In this document: positions 1-5,269 of the stretch, piece after piece | Position numbering within the stretch: the first letter of the stretch is position 1 | Layout: each line of letters opens with the position of its first letter | Assembly (NCBI GenBank): GCA_943323935.2 | Contig: CALPJR020000085.1 | Span: forward strand, 1 to 5,269 | From: Bifidobacterium breve | GTDB taxonomy: Bacteria; Bacteroidota; Bacteroidia; Chitinophagales; Chitinophagaceae | DNA: 5,269 nt | Direction of reading: 5' to 3' | Position numbers and translations under genes: made by a program | Notes under the pieces: generated by a model | Told to the model about the DNA's origin: nothing | Seen by the model: the letters and a program-made list of their open reading frames with translations, nothing else | Databases searched by the model: none

Positions 1-30
1 ACGTTTTAACGAGAGTTCCGATATATTCAT
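1..30 (-). CDS. RND efflux inner-membrane permease, first 10 codons only (partial)
   Basis: Reading the minus strand from 30 to 1 gives ATG and nine more codons, M-N-I-S-E-L-S-L-K-R, open to the window edge. Permeases of the AcrB/MexB (HAE1) RND family in Bacteroidota very often begin with MNISELS followed by a basic residue and a proline, just before the first membrane helix, so the match is recognisable despite its length. The position fits: the gene starts 24 bases after the stop of the periplasmic adaptor on the same strand, the usual adaptor-permease order. The full protein would be a proton-driven inner-membrane exporter of about 1000 residues. No Shine-Dalgarno sequence precedes the ATG, as is usual in this phylum. 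The call rests on ten residues plus context; the transported substrate cannot be inferred. Confidence 0.8.
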   Translation of the reverse strand, partial: MNISELSLKR

Positions 31-54
31 CTCAATAATGTATTAATTGTGAGC

Positions 55-1104
55 CTACTTGATGATGTCAACAAGTGGCAATGTCTTCCCTATTTTTAAA
101 TCACTTCCGTCTCTTACAAAAAGCATCCCTGCAACAATCAAGCTATCTCCCACTTGAATACCAGATGTAATTTCAACACCAGAAGCAGTACGATAGCCTG
201 TCTCCACATTGACAAATTTTGCTTTACCATTCTTCACTACTACCAATTGCTTTACTTTAGAATCAGGAATAATGATATTTGATGGTACCAAAATACTTGG
301 CTTTTGTTGATGCTCTCCAAGGAATACTTTTGTAAAAGCACCTGGGATTAACTTGCCTTGTAAATTAGCGCGTACTTTAATATTACGAGATGAAGCAATA
401 ATCTGAGGCTCAATTGCATCAATGGTTGCAGACATTTTAACGCCAGGATTGGCAATACTTTCCACTGTTACCTTCTTACCTACTTTAATATAATTTTGAT
501 AGATTTCTGGTAAGGTAAAGTCTACTTTTAACTGATCTACTTTTTGTAAAGTAACTACCGTTGTTGCTGTGCTGATGTATGCTCCAAGACTTACTTGCTT
601 CAATCCCATCTGACCAGTAAAAGGCGCTTTAATCACCGTCTTATCAATTAAAGACTGCGTATAAGCCATGTCGGCTTTCAAACTGTTTACTTGTTGCAAG
701 CTAATATCATAATCACTTTGATTGATCCCCTTAGCTTGTACTAATTTGTAATTTCTTTGCTCAGTGATTGTTGCTAATGCTAATTGCACTTTAATTTTTT
801 GCATTTGAGCTTGTAAATCAGCATCATTTAGTTTAGCCAATACGGTGCCCGCTGCCACCAATTTGCCTTCAGGAATTTGTAAAAAAACAATACGGCCATT
901 GGTTTCTGGACGAATGTCTACAAATTCACTAGCCACCACTGAACCATTTACTTCAATGACTTTATCAATGACTTGCGAAGCAGCAATTGCAATATCTACA
1001 GATATTGGTGCATTCGAATTGAATTTATCAGTTGGCTTTGTCTTTTCCTTACAAGCAAACAATCCTAAGATCAGGATGAAGGCAGCATAATTTAACTTTC
1101 TCAA
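55..1104 (-). CDS. RND efflux periplasmic adaptor (membrane fusion protein), lipoprotein
   Basis: This is a 349-residue adaptor of the AcrA/MexA (HlyD-like) family, which links an RND permease to an outer-membrane channel. Residues 1-18 form a lipoprotein signal peptide with lipobox L-F-A-C (Cys18), so the mature protein should be lipid-anchored. A first lipoyl half-domain (about 62-94, with PETNGRI and PEGKLVAAGTVLAKL) is followed by a short alpha-helical hairpin (about 95-153), the second lipoyl half (about 155-187, with IKAPFTGQMG), a beta-barrel domain (about 190-265) and a membrane-proximal domain ending in VGDSLIVAGMLFVRDGS. The length is normal for the family. The start codon is TTG at 1104-1102: an in-frame TAG lies three codons upstream (1113-1111), no upstream ATG exists, and starting at TTG preserves the whole signal peptide. 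The gene is followed after 24 bases by the RND permease, so the two are probably co-transcribed. Substrate unknown. Confidence 0.95.
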   Translation of the reverse strand: MRKLNYAAFILILGLFACKEKTKPTDKFNSNAPISVDIAIAASQVIDKVIEVNGSVVASEFVDIRPETNGRIVFLQIPEGKLVAAGTVLAKLNDADLQAQMQKIKVQLALATITEQRNYKLVQAKGINQSDYDISLQQVNSLKADMAYTQSLIDKTVIKAPFTGQMGLKQVSLGAYISTATTVVTLQKVDQLKVDFTLPEIYQNYIKVGKKVTVESIANPGVKMSATIDAIEPQIIASSRNIKVRANLQGKLIPGAFTKVFLGEHQQKPSILVPSNIIIPDSKVKQLVVVKNGKAKFVNVETGYRTASGVEITSGIQVGDSLIVAGMLFVRDGSDLKIGKTLPLVDIIK

Positions 1105-1123
1105 ATTGGTCTAATTTAGTGCT

Positions 1124-1155
1124 TAAAGATAGCTAAAATGATATGTTTTAGGAAA
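1124..1155 (-). promoter_or_regulatory. Candidate Bacteroidota-type promoter for the efflux adaptor gene
   Basis: On the minus strand TATCTTTA (1131 to 1124) matches the -7 consensus TAnnTTTG at all defined bases except the last. TTTC (1155 to 1152), 20 bases upstream, is a three-of-four match to the -33 TTTG element, and the spacing lies within the usual 17-23 range. Transcription would start near 1120, giving a leader of about 15 bases before the TTG start at 1104. A dyad fills the spacer (separate entry). This rests on consensus matching in AT-rich DNA, so chance matches are possible. Confidence 0.4.
1133..1151. repeat. Inverted repeat CTAAAA-N7-TTTTAG in the promoter spacer
   Basis: CTAAAA at 1133-1138 and TTTTAG at 1146-1151 are perfect inverted arms around 7 bases. 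The dyad occupies almost exactly the spacer between the candidate -33 and -7 boxes of the adaptor gene, where a repressor site would act. Alternatively it is a weak AT-only hairpin at the 3' end of the preceding gene (stop at 1177); it lacks the GC-rich stem and following T-tract of a normal intrinsic terminator. Six-base arms in AT-rich DNA can easily arise by chance. Confidence 0.35.
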
Positions 1156-1176
1156 GAAAATAGATGAATGGTTGAA

Positions 1177-1908
1177 TTATCGACCTTGTTTAAATTGGAT
1201 GAGTTTCTGTTGAATAAAATAGCCCAATTCCAGGTCGTTTAACAAAGCCAGGGTTGGATAGGATGGTTTGCAGTATTCCATAAACACTTCCAGTCTAGGA
1301 CCATCTAATTTTGTTAGCTTTTGGACAAAACGCTTGGTAAAGCGGTAGTTGATGTACTTTTCTTGTTCCTGATACAATAGCCTATTTTGCAAAAATTGGA
1401 GGTTTCGGTTTCGCTTGAACCTAAACATATTTATAATTTCATTGACATCGAAGCCAATTGTAACCCCTCCATTTCCAAAAATATTTTGTTGATTACTCAG
1501 TTTTAAGCCAGGAGGCACATAATTAAAGTATTTGGCGTAATCTATCCTATTTTGAATGGAATCATACCTGTAATAACTATTGCGAACTCTTACTTCTGGA
1601 AGATCAAAACCAGTCACATGAATCATGATATTGAAATTACTAGGATCCTCTACTTGATCTAGCGAAAATTTTTGGGTGTTTTTTCCAAACAAAGAAAATG
1701 TTAAAGAGTCTTTTGCTTGAATAGTGATTAAATACCTACCCAAAGAGTCGGTTTGTGTCCTACTATATTTAGTGTAGACCATCACTGCTTCGATTGGCAT
1801 TCTTCCAGAAATATCATAAACCACGCCACTGATGGTGCGCATCTGTGCATTAACCGAGGAAAAGGCAACACAAGTCAATAAAAAAAATAAGAGGAGGCTT
1901 TGCTTCAT
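1177..1908 (-). CDS. Exported carboxypeptidase-regulatory-like domain protein, function unknown
   Basis: The product has 243 residues. Residues 1-21 are a Sec signal peptide (MKQ, a hydrophobic core LLLFFLLTCVAF, then SSVNA before Gln22), without a lipobox at the cleavage point. Residues about 25-98 resemble the carboxypeptidase D regulatory-like beta-sandwich common at the N-terminus of Bacteroidota surface proteins (TISGVVYD, then the TDSLGRY turn). The rest is not the usual TonB-receptor plug or barrel: it is a roughly 140-residue module rich in Arg, Tyr and Phe, with YRYDSIQNRIDYAKYF, then FDVNEIINMFRFKRNRNLQF, then KFVQKL-like and LRP/KPSY-like segments. I recognise this as a recurring Chitinophagaceae-type architecture with no assigned role. 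The start is ATG at 1908, which places the signal peptide at the N-terminus; a TTG at 1935 would add nine residues ahead of it. It lies 40 bases after the chromate transporter and may share its transcript. Confidence 0.85.
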   Translation of the reverse strand: MKQSLLLFFLLTCVAFSSVNAQMRTISGVVYDISGRMPIEAVMVYTKYSRTQTDSLGRYLITIQAKDSLTFSLFGKNTQKFSLDQVEDPSNFNIMIHVTGFDLPEVRVRNSYYRYDSIQNRIDYAKYFNYVPPGLKLSNQQNIFGNGGVTIGFDVNEIINMFRFKRNRNLQFLQNRLLYQEQEKYINYRFTKRFVQKLTKLDGPRLEVFMEYCKPSYPTLALLNDLELGYFIQQKLIQFKQGR

Positions 1909-1948
1909 GAATGGCTGTAAAAATAAACAATTCAAGCCTTTGTTTATG

Positions 1949-3223
1949 TTAAAATATAGTTGGCCAAATTGATAATAATGCGCCCAAAAGTATAGTCCCT
2001 AAAACAACCCATTGTGGGGCAATTTTATAACGCACAAGTACAATCGCAGTGGTACAAAAAACAAATAGGTAGACGCCAATATTCATACCAGTCATGATGC
2101 CTAAATCAAATACAATATCTTTTAGTAAAAATAAGGTTGCCCCTAGCATAATGCCCACCACAGCTGCATAAATGCCTTCCAATGACCTATAAAATAAAGC
2201 ATACTTTTTTAGTTTCTGCCAAATGGGGAAGAAGAATAAGACAATTAAAAAGCTTGGTAAAAAAACGCCAATACTAGCCACTACAGCGCCTATAATCTGT
2301 CCTCCAATTCCTTTTTCTTCTAAAGCCAATGCACCGGTAAAGCTTGCAATAGAAAAGATTGGACCAGGAATGGCCCTAACAATTCCTGAACCTGTTAAAA
2401 AAGCTGCACTATTTATTTTTAACACATCTCTTTTACTTTCTTTAACCTGTTCGGTGCTTGGACGAGTTACATATTGTTCATACATCATTGGAATTAAAAC
2501 GTCACCGCCACCAAATACAAAACTTCCAAATCGATAATTGTTTTCAAAAAGATTATACACTTTACGGTGTTCCCAGTTTTGACGTGTCGCTTGTTCAGAT
2601 AAAAAACCTGCTGTAAGAAAAAATAAAATGAATAAATGTAAATGCACCCATTTAATTTGTTTAGGTGCAGCACCTTGATCAGGAATTCTTTTATTGCTAA
2701 AATTGGTGACAATACCAGCTAAAATAATTACAACAGGTATCGTCCAAGGGGTTTTAAAACCAATTAAAGTAAGCACACATGCAAAGCCAAAAACAAAAAG
2801 GGTAATGGTATTATTGATGGCTTTTTTATATAAAAGGTAGGTGGCGCTGGCGATAAAACCAATCACCATTGGTTGTAACAAATGCAAGGTTTTTAGCACC
2901 GGTTGTAAATCAAAATGGGTGTAGGCAATGGCTAGACTAGCCATAAAACTAGTGGCTGGTAAAATCCATATGAGCAAAGTGATTAAGGCTAGGGAAAAAC
3001 CACCTCTTTTAAATGCAATCAAAACAATTGTTTGGGTTGAGGATGCCCCAGGAAGTAATTGGCAAAAAGCATTGTATTCCATCAACTCCTCCGAAGTAAT
3101 ATCCTTTCTTTTTTCTACAAATCGATGTTGCAGTAAGCCAATATGTACTTGAGGACCACCAAAAGCGGTTAAGCTATGCTGGAAAACGGCTTTTAAAAAT
3201 GGTATATGTCTTAAGAGGTACAA
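1949..3223 (-). CDS. chrA: Chromate transporter family (CHR, ChrA-like) membrane protein
   Basis: This 424-residue polytopic membrane protein is a full-length two-domain member of the CHR family; characterised members export chromate from the cytoplasm. The N-terminal half carries the FGGP motif (21-24) and QLLPGASSTQ (55-64). The C-terminal half carries the matching RFGSFVFGGGDVLIPMM (231-247) and AIPGPIFSIASFTGA (285-299). Hydrophobic segments are spread throughout, with a polar stretch at about 176-192 and another at about 208-230. The start is TTG at 3223-3221: the codon before it is an in-frame stop (TGA, 3226-3224), and the next Met is at residue 48, beyond the conserved RHIPFLKAVFQHSLTAFGGP segment. 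No chrB-type regulator or chromate reductase is visible nearby, so the real substrate in this organism is inferred from the family only. It is divergent from the hydrolase gene and 40 bases upstream of the exported protein. Confidence 0.93.
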   Translation of the reverse strand: MYLLRHIPFLKAVFQHSLTAFGGPQVHIGLLQHRFVEKRKDITSEELMEYNAFCQLLPGASSTQTIVLIAFKRGGFSLALITLLIWILPATSFMASLAIAYTHFDLQPVLKTLHLLQPMVIGFIASATYLLYKKAINNTITLFVFGFACVLTLIGFKTPWTIPVVIILAGIVTNFSNKRIPDQGAAPKQIKWVHLHLFILFFLTAGFLSEQATRQNWEHRKVYNLFENNYRFGSFVFGGGDVLIPMMYEQYVTRPSTEQVKESKRDVLKINSAAFLTGSGIVRAIPGPIFSIASFTGALALEEKGIGGQIIGAVVASIGVFLPSFLIVLFFFPIWQKLKKYALFYRSLEGIYAAVVGIMLGATLFLLKDIVFDLGIMTGMNIGVYLFVFCTTAIVLVRYKIAPQWVVLGTILLGALLSIWPTIF

Positions 3224-3234
3224 TCAGACTGATT
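3222..3234. repeat. Perfect dyad overlapping the chromate transporter start codon
   Basis: AATCAG-A-CTGATT is a perfect inverted repeat with 6-base arms and a single central base. Its left end includes two bases of the TTG start codon of the transporter. It could be an operator half-site pair, or in mRNA a small hairpin (5-bp stem, 3-base loop) over the start. A related word, GACTGAT, recurs inverted at 3283-3289. Short AT-rich dyads are common by chance, so the functional reading is weak. Confidence 0.3.
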
Positions 3235-3331
3235 TATGTAAAAATAAAATAATTTATTTGCATCCAAAGCATTTAATAAATTATCAGTCAAGTATAAAAA
3301 ATTTAACTATGATAAATTGTATCTTTGTCCA
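3224..3331. promoter_or_regulatory. Divergent intergenic region between chromate transporter and hydrolase
   Basis: This 108-base, strongly AT-rich stretch must hold both 5' control regions. Toward the plus strand there is a clear TATCTTTG box (separate entry). Toward the minus strand there are only imperfect -7 candidates: TATACTTG (3296 to 3289) and ATGCTTTG (3272 to 3265), the latter with a TTG at 3291-3289 as a possible -33 element 16 bases upstream. I cannot choose between them. Inverted GACTGAT words sit at 3227-3233 and 3283-3289. No small ORF or RNA gene is evident. Confidence 0.45.
3320..3327 (+). promoter_or_regulatory. TATCTTTG -7 promoter element for the DUF3089 gene
   Basis: TATCTTTG matches the Bacteroidota sigma-A -7 consensus TAnnTTTG exactly. 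It ends only four bases before the ATG at 3332. Since transcription usually starts a few bases after this box, the transcript would begin at or within a base or two of the start codon, implying a leaderless or nearly leaderless mRNA. No good TTTG element is present 17-23 bases upstream, which lowers confidence. The box lies inside the longest open frame, arguing against the earlier TTG start at 3317. Confidence 0.55.
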
Positions 3332-4375
3332 ATGAGAAATTTGTTTTTTTTTAGTGTTTTATTCCTGGCTTTTGGATGTGGCAAAAGCAATTATGCAACT
3401 TATCAGCCTGTTTATGCTAGTATCAAATGGGAGGAGCAGCCAGACTACAGCCAGCTGAAGAACTGGGCGGCCCATCCACTTAAAATAGACCCTTCTGACA
3501 GCGTACCAGCTAGTATTTTAACAAAGTACCAACCCAAAAGATTGGCAGATGTGTTTTTTGTGCATCCAACAACGTATTTAGATCCTGTAATGCCAAATGG
3601 CTGGTCTGCGTCATTAAAAGATATTGCATTGAATATTAAAACCGACTACTCTACTATCTTGAGTCAAGCAAGTATATTTAATGAAGTAGGTATGGTTTAT
3701 GCACCAAGGTATCGACAAGCACATATCAACAGTTACTATCCAGTCAATAAAATAGATACCATCAATGCATTGGCTGCATTTGAACTAGCGTATCAGGATG
3801 TGAAAAAAGCATTTGAATATTATTTGACGAATCACAATCAAGGAAAACCCATCATCATTGCAGCGCATAGTCAAGGAAGCACACATGCAAAAAGATTGCT
3901 CAAAGAATTTTTTGACGGAAAAGCATTGTCCAAGCAATTGGTGTCTGCTTATATTGTAGGCATGGCGATTGACCCGAAAGAATTTACAAATCTAAAAGCT
4001 TGTGCAAAGCCAACCGAAACAGGATGTATTTGTGCATGGCGCACTTATAAGGAAGGCTATGTACCACCAATTATACAAAAGGAAAAATTCTATTCTATTG
4101 TAACCAACCCACTTAGCTGGGACAAGGATCAAATTTCGGTGAATAGGAAAGTAAATCAAGGTGCTGTATTGTATAACTTTAAAAAAGTCATACCTAATGT
4201 GGCTGCAGCAAATAACCATGAAGGCGTATTGTGGACACCTAAACCAAAGTTTTTTGGGAATTTTTTATACAACACAAAGAATTATCATATAGCAGACTAT
4301 AACTTATTCTATATGAGTGTTCGTAAAAATGCAATGGATAGGGCAATACAATTCTCAAGCAGCTCTTCCAATTAA
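3332..4375 (+). CDS. DUF3089 family alpha/beta-hydrolase-like lipoprotein
   Basis: The product has 347 residues. The N-terminus MRNLFFFSVLFLAFGC is a lipoprotein-type signal with lipobox-like A-F-G-C (Cys16), so it should be a membrane-anchored envelope protein. The body matches the DUF3089 family, predicted alpha/beta hydrolases: VFFVHPTTYLDP (75-85) near the start of the fold, the nucleophile elbow AHSQGS (178-183) with Ser180 as likely nucleophile, and HIADYNLFY (319-327) near the end, where His319 is the likely catalytic base. Asp214 in GMAIDP is a candidate acid. Cys224, Cys232 and Cys234 could form a disulfide in the periplasm. The C-terminus is a five-serine tail. Start chosen at ATG 3332 rather than TTG 3317, because it fits the signal peptide and the promoter box at 3320-3327. 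Substrate unknown; esterase or lipase-like activity is a family-level inference. The stop overlaps the recQ stop on the other strand. Confidence 0.9.
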   Translation: MRNLFFFSVLFLAFGCGKSNYATYQPVYASIKWEEQPDYSQLKNWAAHPLKIDPSDSVPASILTKYQPKRLADVFFVHPTTYLDPVMPNGWSASLKDIALNIKTDYSTILSQASIFNEVGMVYAPRYRQAHINSYYPVNKIDTINALAAFELAYQDVKKAFEYYLTNHNQGKPIIIAAHSQGSTHAKRLLKEFFDGKALSKQLVSAYIVGMAIDPKEFTNLKACAKPTETGCICAWRTYKEGYVPPIIQKEKFYSIVTNPLSWDKDQISVNRKVNQGAVLYNFKKVIPNVAAANNHEGVLWTPKPKFFGNFLYNTKNYHIADYNLFYMSVRKNAMDRAIQFSSSSSN

Positions 4376-4377
4376 TT
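4370..4377. other. Palindromic convergent stop-codon overlap (AATTAATT)
   Basis: The perfect 8-base palindrome AATTAATT holds both stop codons: TAA on plus at 4373-4375 for the hydrolase and TAA on minus at 4374-4372 for recQ. The coding regions therefore share TTAA (4372-4375) and leave no room for an intergenic terminator. I saw no GC-rich hairpin with a T-tract in the flanking coding ends. Confidence 0.85.
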
Positions 4378-5269
4378 ACCTACCACGCTTAAAAATTTAA
4401 TGCGCATTATTTTAAGTTGCTCCCAAGTATAATCATTTTCACTCAACTCTTGTTGTGCAACTTGTAATGAGGAGGTCTCGCAGCTTTTGAAATATTCTAA
4501 AATCTCTTCTTGATCATATTCGTCTAACCATTCATCAATGGCATAATCTAAATTCAATTTAGTGCCACTAGCCGCGATGGTTTCCATTTCCTCTAGTAAA
4601 CTATCTAGTCTAAGATCCTTATTTTTTGCAATGGTTTCTAAAGGAATTTTTTTGTCTACATTTTGAATGATGTAAATCTTATTGCTTGATTTATTGGCCA
4701 CGGACTTCATCACAAAATCATCCGGCTTTTCGATATTGTGATCTATTACATATTGTTCAATAAGTTTAATAAATGCTTCACCGTATTTAATAGACTTACC
4801 CTTACTCACGCCTTGACAACGCTCCAATTCTGTAAATGAGGTTGGATATAGTGTGGCCATATCTTGTAATGAAGTCTCCAGAAAAATTACGAATGGCGGC
4901 AAGCCGATTTTTTTAGCCACCACTTGTCGTAGGTCTTTCAATAATTCAAATAGACGATCGTCTGTGGTAACAGCATCTTCGGCCACTTCGCTTTCCTCGT
5001 CATCACCTAATTCGGCGGCAAAAACATTTTGCAAGACCACCAAAAACGAACTAGGTTTTTTTAAGAATTTTTGACCTTTGGTAGTCAGTTTTAAAAGGCC
5101 ATATTCTTCGATGTCTTTTGCGATCAATTCTTCAAGCATCGCCTGACGGATCAAACTATTCCAAAACAAATCATCATGGGTTTTCCCGATCCCAAAAACA
5201 GGTAATTTTTCGTGACGATATAAGCCAATCTGAGGCGTATAATGTCCCGTAATAATTTGCACAACATAA
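4372..5269 (-). CDS. recQ: ATP-dependent DNA helicase RecQ, C-terminal part (5' end outside window)
   Basis: The frame is open from the right window edge (YVVQIITG and onward) to TAA at 4374-4372, giving about 298 residues of the C-terminus. RecQ is a 3'-to-5' helicase acting in recombination and repair. Visible are the winged-helix portion of the RQC domain (YRHEKLPVFGIGK, FWNSLIRQAM, YGLLKLTTKGQKFL), an acidic linker (ELGDDEESEVAEDAVTTDD), an HRDC domain (from RLFELLKDLR through PPFVIF, the LERCQGVSKGK turn and FIKLIEQYV), and a C-terminal helical extension with KSVANKSSNKIYIIQ, SGTKLNLDY and IMRIKFLS. That extension is typical of the longer Bacteroidota RecQ and absent from the shorter E. 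coli enzyme. The helicase motor and zinc-binding cysteines must lie beyond 5269. The GTG at 5262 is an internal valine codon, not a start. It is convergent with, and overlaps by 4 bases, the DUF3089 gene. Confidence 0.93.
   Translation of the reverse strand, partial: YVVQIITGHYTPQIGLYRHEKLPVFGIGKTHDDLFWNSLIRQAMLEELIAKDIEEYGLLKLTTKGQKFLKKPSSFLVVLQNVFAAELGDDEESEVAEDAVTTDDRLFELLKDLRQVVAKKIGLPPFVIFLETSLQDMATLYPTSFTELERCQGVSKGKSIKYGEAFIKLIEQYVIDHNIEKPDDFVMKSVANKSSNKIYIIQNVDKKIPLETIAKNKDLRLDSLLEEMETIAASGTKLNLDYAIDEWLDEYDQEEILEYFKSCETSSLQVAQQELSENDYTWEQLKIMRIKFLSVVGN

Noticed and set aside
31..54. Imperfect hairpin between the adaptor stop and the permease start
   Set aside because: CTCA and TGAG ends with mismatched AT-rich interior give a weak structure; more likely simple AT-rich spacing in an operon.
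845..1090. Plus-strand open frame opposite the adaptor gene
   Set aside because: It lies wholly antisense to a confident gene and has no recognisable domain. The plus-strand frames at 2223-2537, 2928-3152 and 4853-5074 and the minus-strand frame at 3992-4219 were rejected for the same reason.
1105..1176. Intrinsic terminator after the exported protein gene
   Set aside because: The only dyad is AT-only with no T-tract directly after it, so it does not meet terminator criteria and fits an operator position better.
1909..1935. TTG at 1935 as start of the exported protein, adding nine residues
   Set aside because: The ATG at 1908 puts a standard Sec signal peptide directly at the N-terminus; the nine extra residues would precede it without purpose.
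1909..1964. Promoter for the exported protein in front of 1908
   Set aside because: TATATTTT (1958 to 1951) approximates a -7 box, but no -33 element lies at proper spacing; co-transcription with the chromate transporter explains the layout as well.
2494..2712. Minus-strand 72-residue open frame inside the chromate transporter
   Set aside because: It overlaps a well-supported gene in another frame and shows no family motif; composition reflects AT-rich shadow coding.
3317..3331. TTG at 3317 as start of the DUF3089 protein
   Set aside because: It overlaps the exact TATCTTTG promoter box; the ATG at 3332 starts cleanly with the lipoprotein signal.
5260..5262. GTG at 5262 as a true start of a 296-residue protein
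   Set aside because: The frame stays open upstream to the edge and the residues (YVV then QIITG) continue the RecQ RQC domain, so the gene is cut by the window, not begun here.

Overview
The window looks like ordinary chromosomal DNA from a member of the Bacteroidota, most likely a Chitinophagaceae-type bacterium. The DNA is AT-rich. A TAnnTTTG-type promoter box lies next to a start codon, and Shine-Dalgarno sequences are missing in front of the genes. The proteins (RND adaptor lipoprotein, CarboxypepD-reg-like exported protein, DUF3089 lipoprotein, long RecQ with an HRDC domain and a C-terminal extension) have the wording typical of that phylum. The genus is inferred from protein style only and is not certain.

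Layout. From the left edge to about 3223 all genes are on the minus strand, so they read right to left: chromate-transporter family protein (3223 to 1949), exported carboxypeptidase-regulatory-like protein (1908 to 1177), RND efflux periplasmic adaptor lipoprotein (1104 to 55), and the first ten codons of the RND inner-membrane permease (30 to 1, cut by the window edge). A 108-base divergent intergenic region (3224-3331) separates this run from a plus-strand DUF3089 alpha/beta-hydrolase lipoprotein (3332-4375). That gene ends tail to tail, with a 4-base stop-codon overlap, against the 3' part of recQ on the minus strand (4372 to beyond 5269).

How the genes relate. The adaptor and permease form a tight pair (24-base gap) that should encode two of the three parts of a tripartite efflux pump; an outer-membrane factor is not visible. 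A candidate promoter with a dyad between its two boxes lies just in front of the adaptor, which suggests the pump may have its own control. The chromate transporter and the exported protein are 40 bases apart and may be co-transcribed; any functional link is unknown. The hydrolase and recQ appear unrelated to these and to each other.

Start codons matter here. The adaptor and the chromate transporter both appear to begin with TTG, because in-frame stops lie immediately upstream and no suitable ATG exists. For the exported protein and the hydrolase, an ATG a few codons inside the longest open frame is clearly better. I found no RNA genes, CRISPR array, insertion sequence, phage or defence system, and no gene-free stretch longer than about 110 bases. 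I do not see a convincing undescribed system; the findings are second-look items of modest interest.
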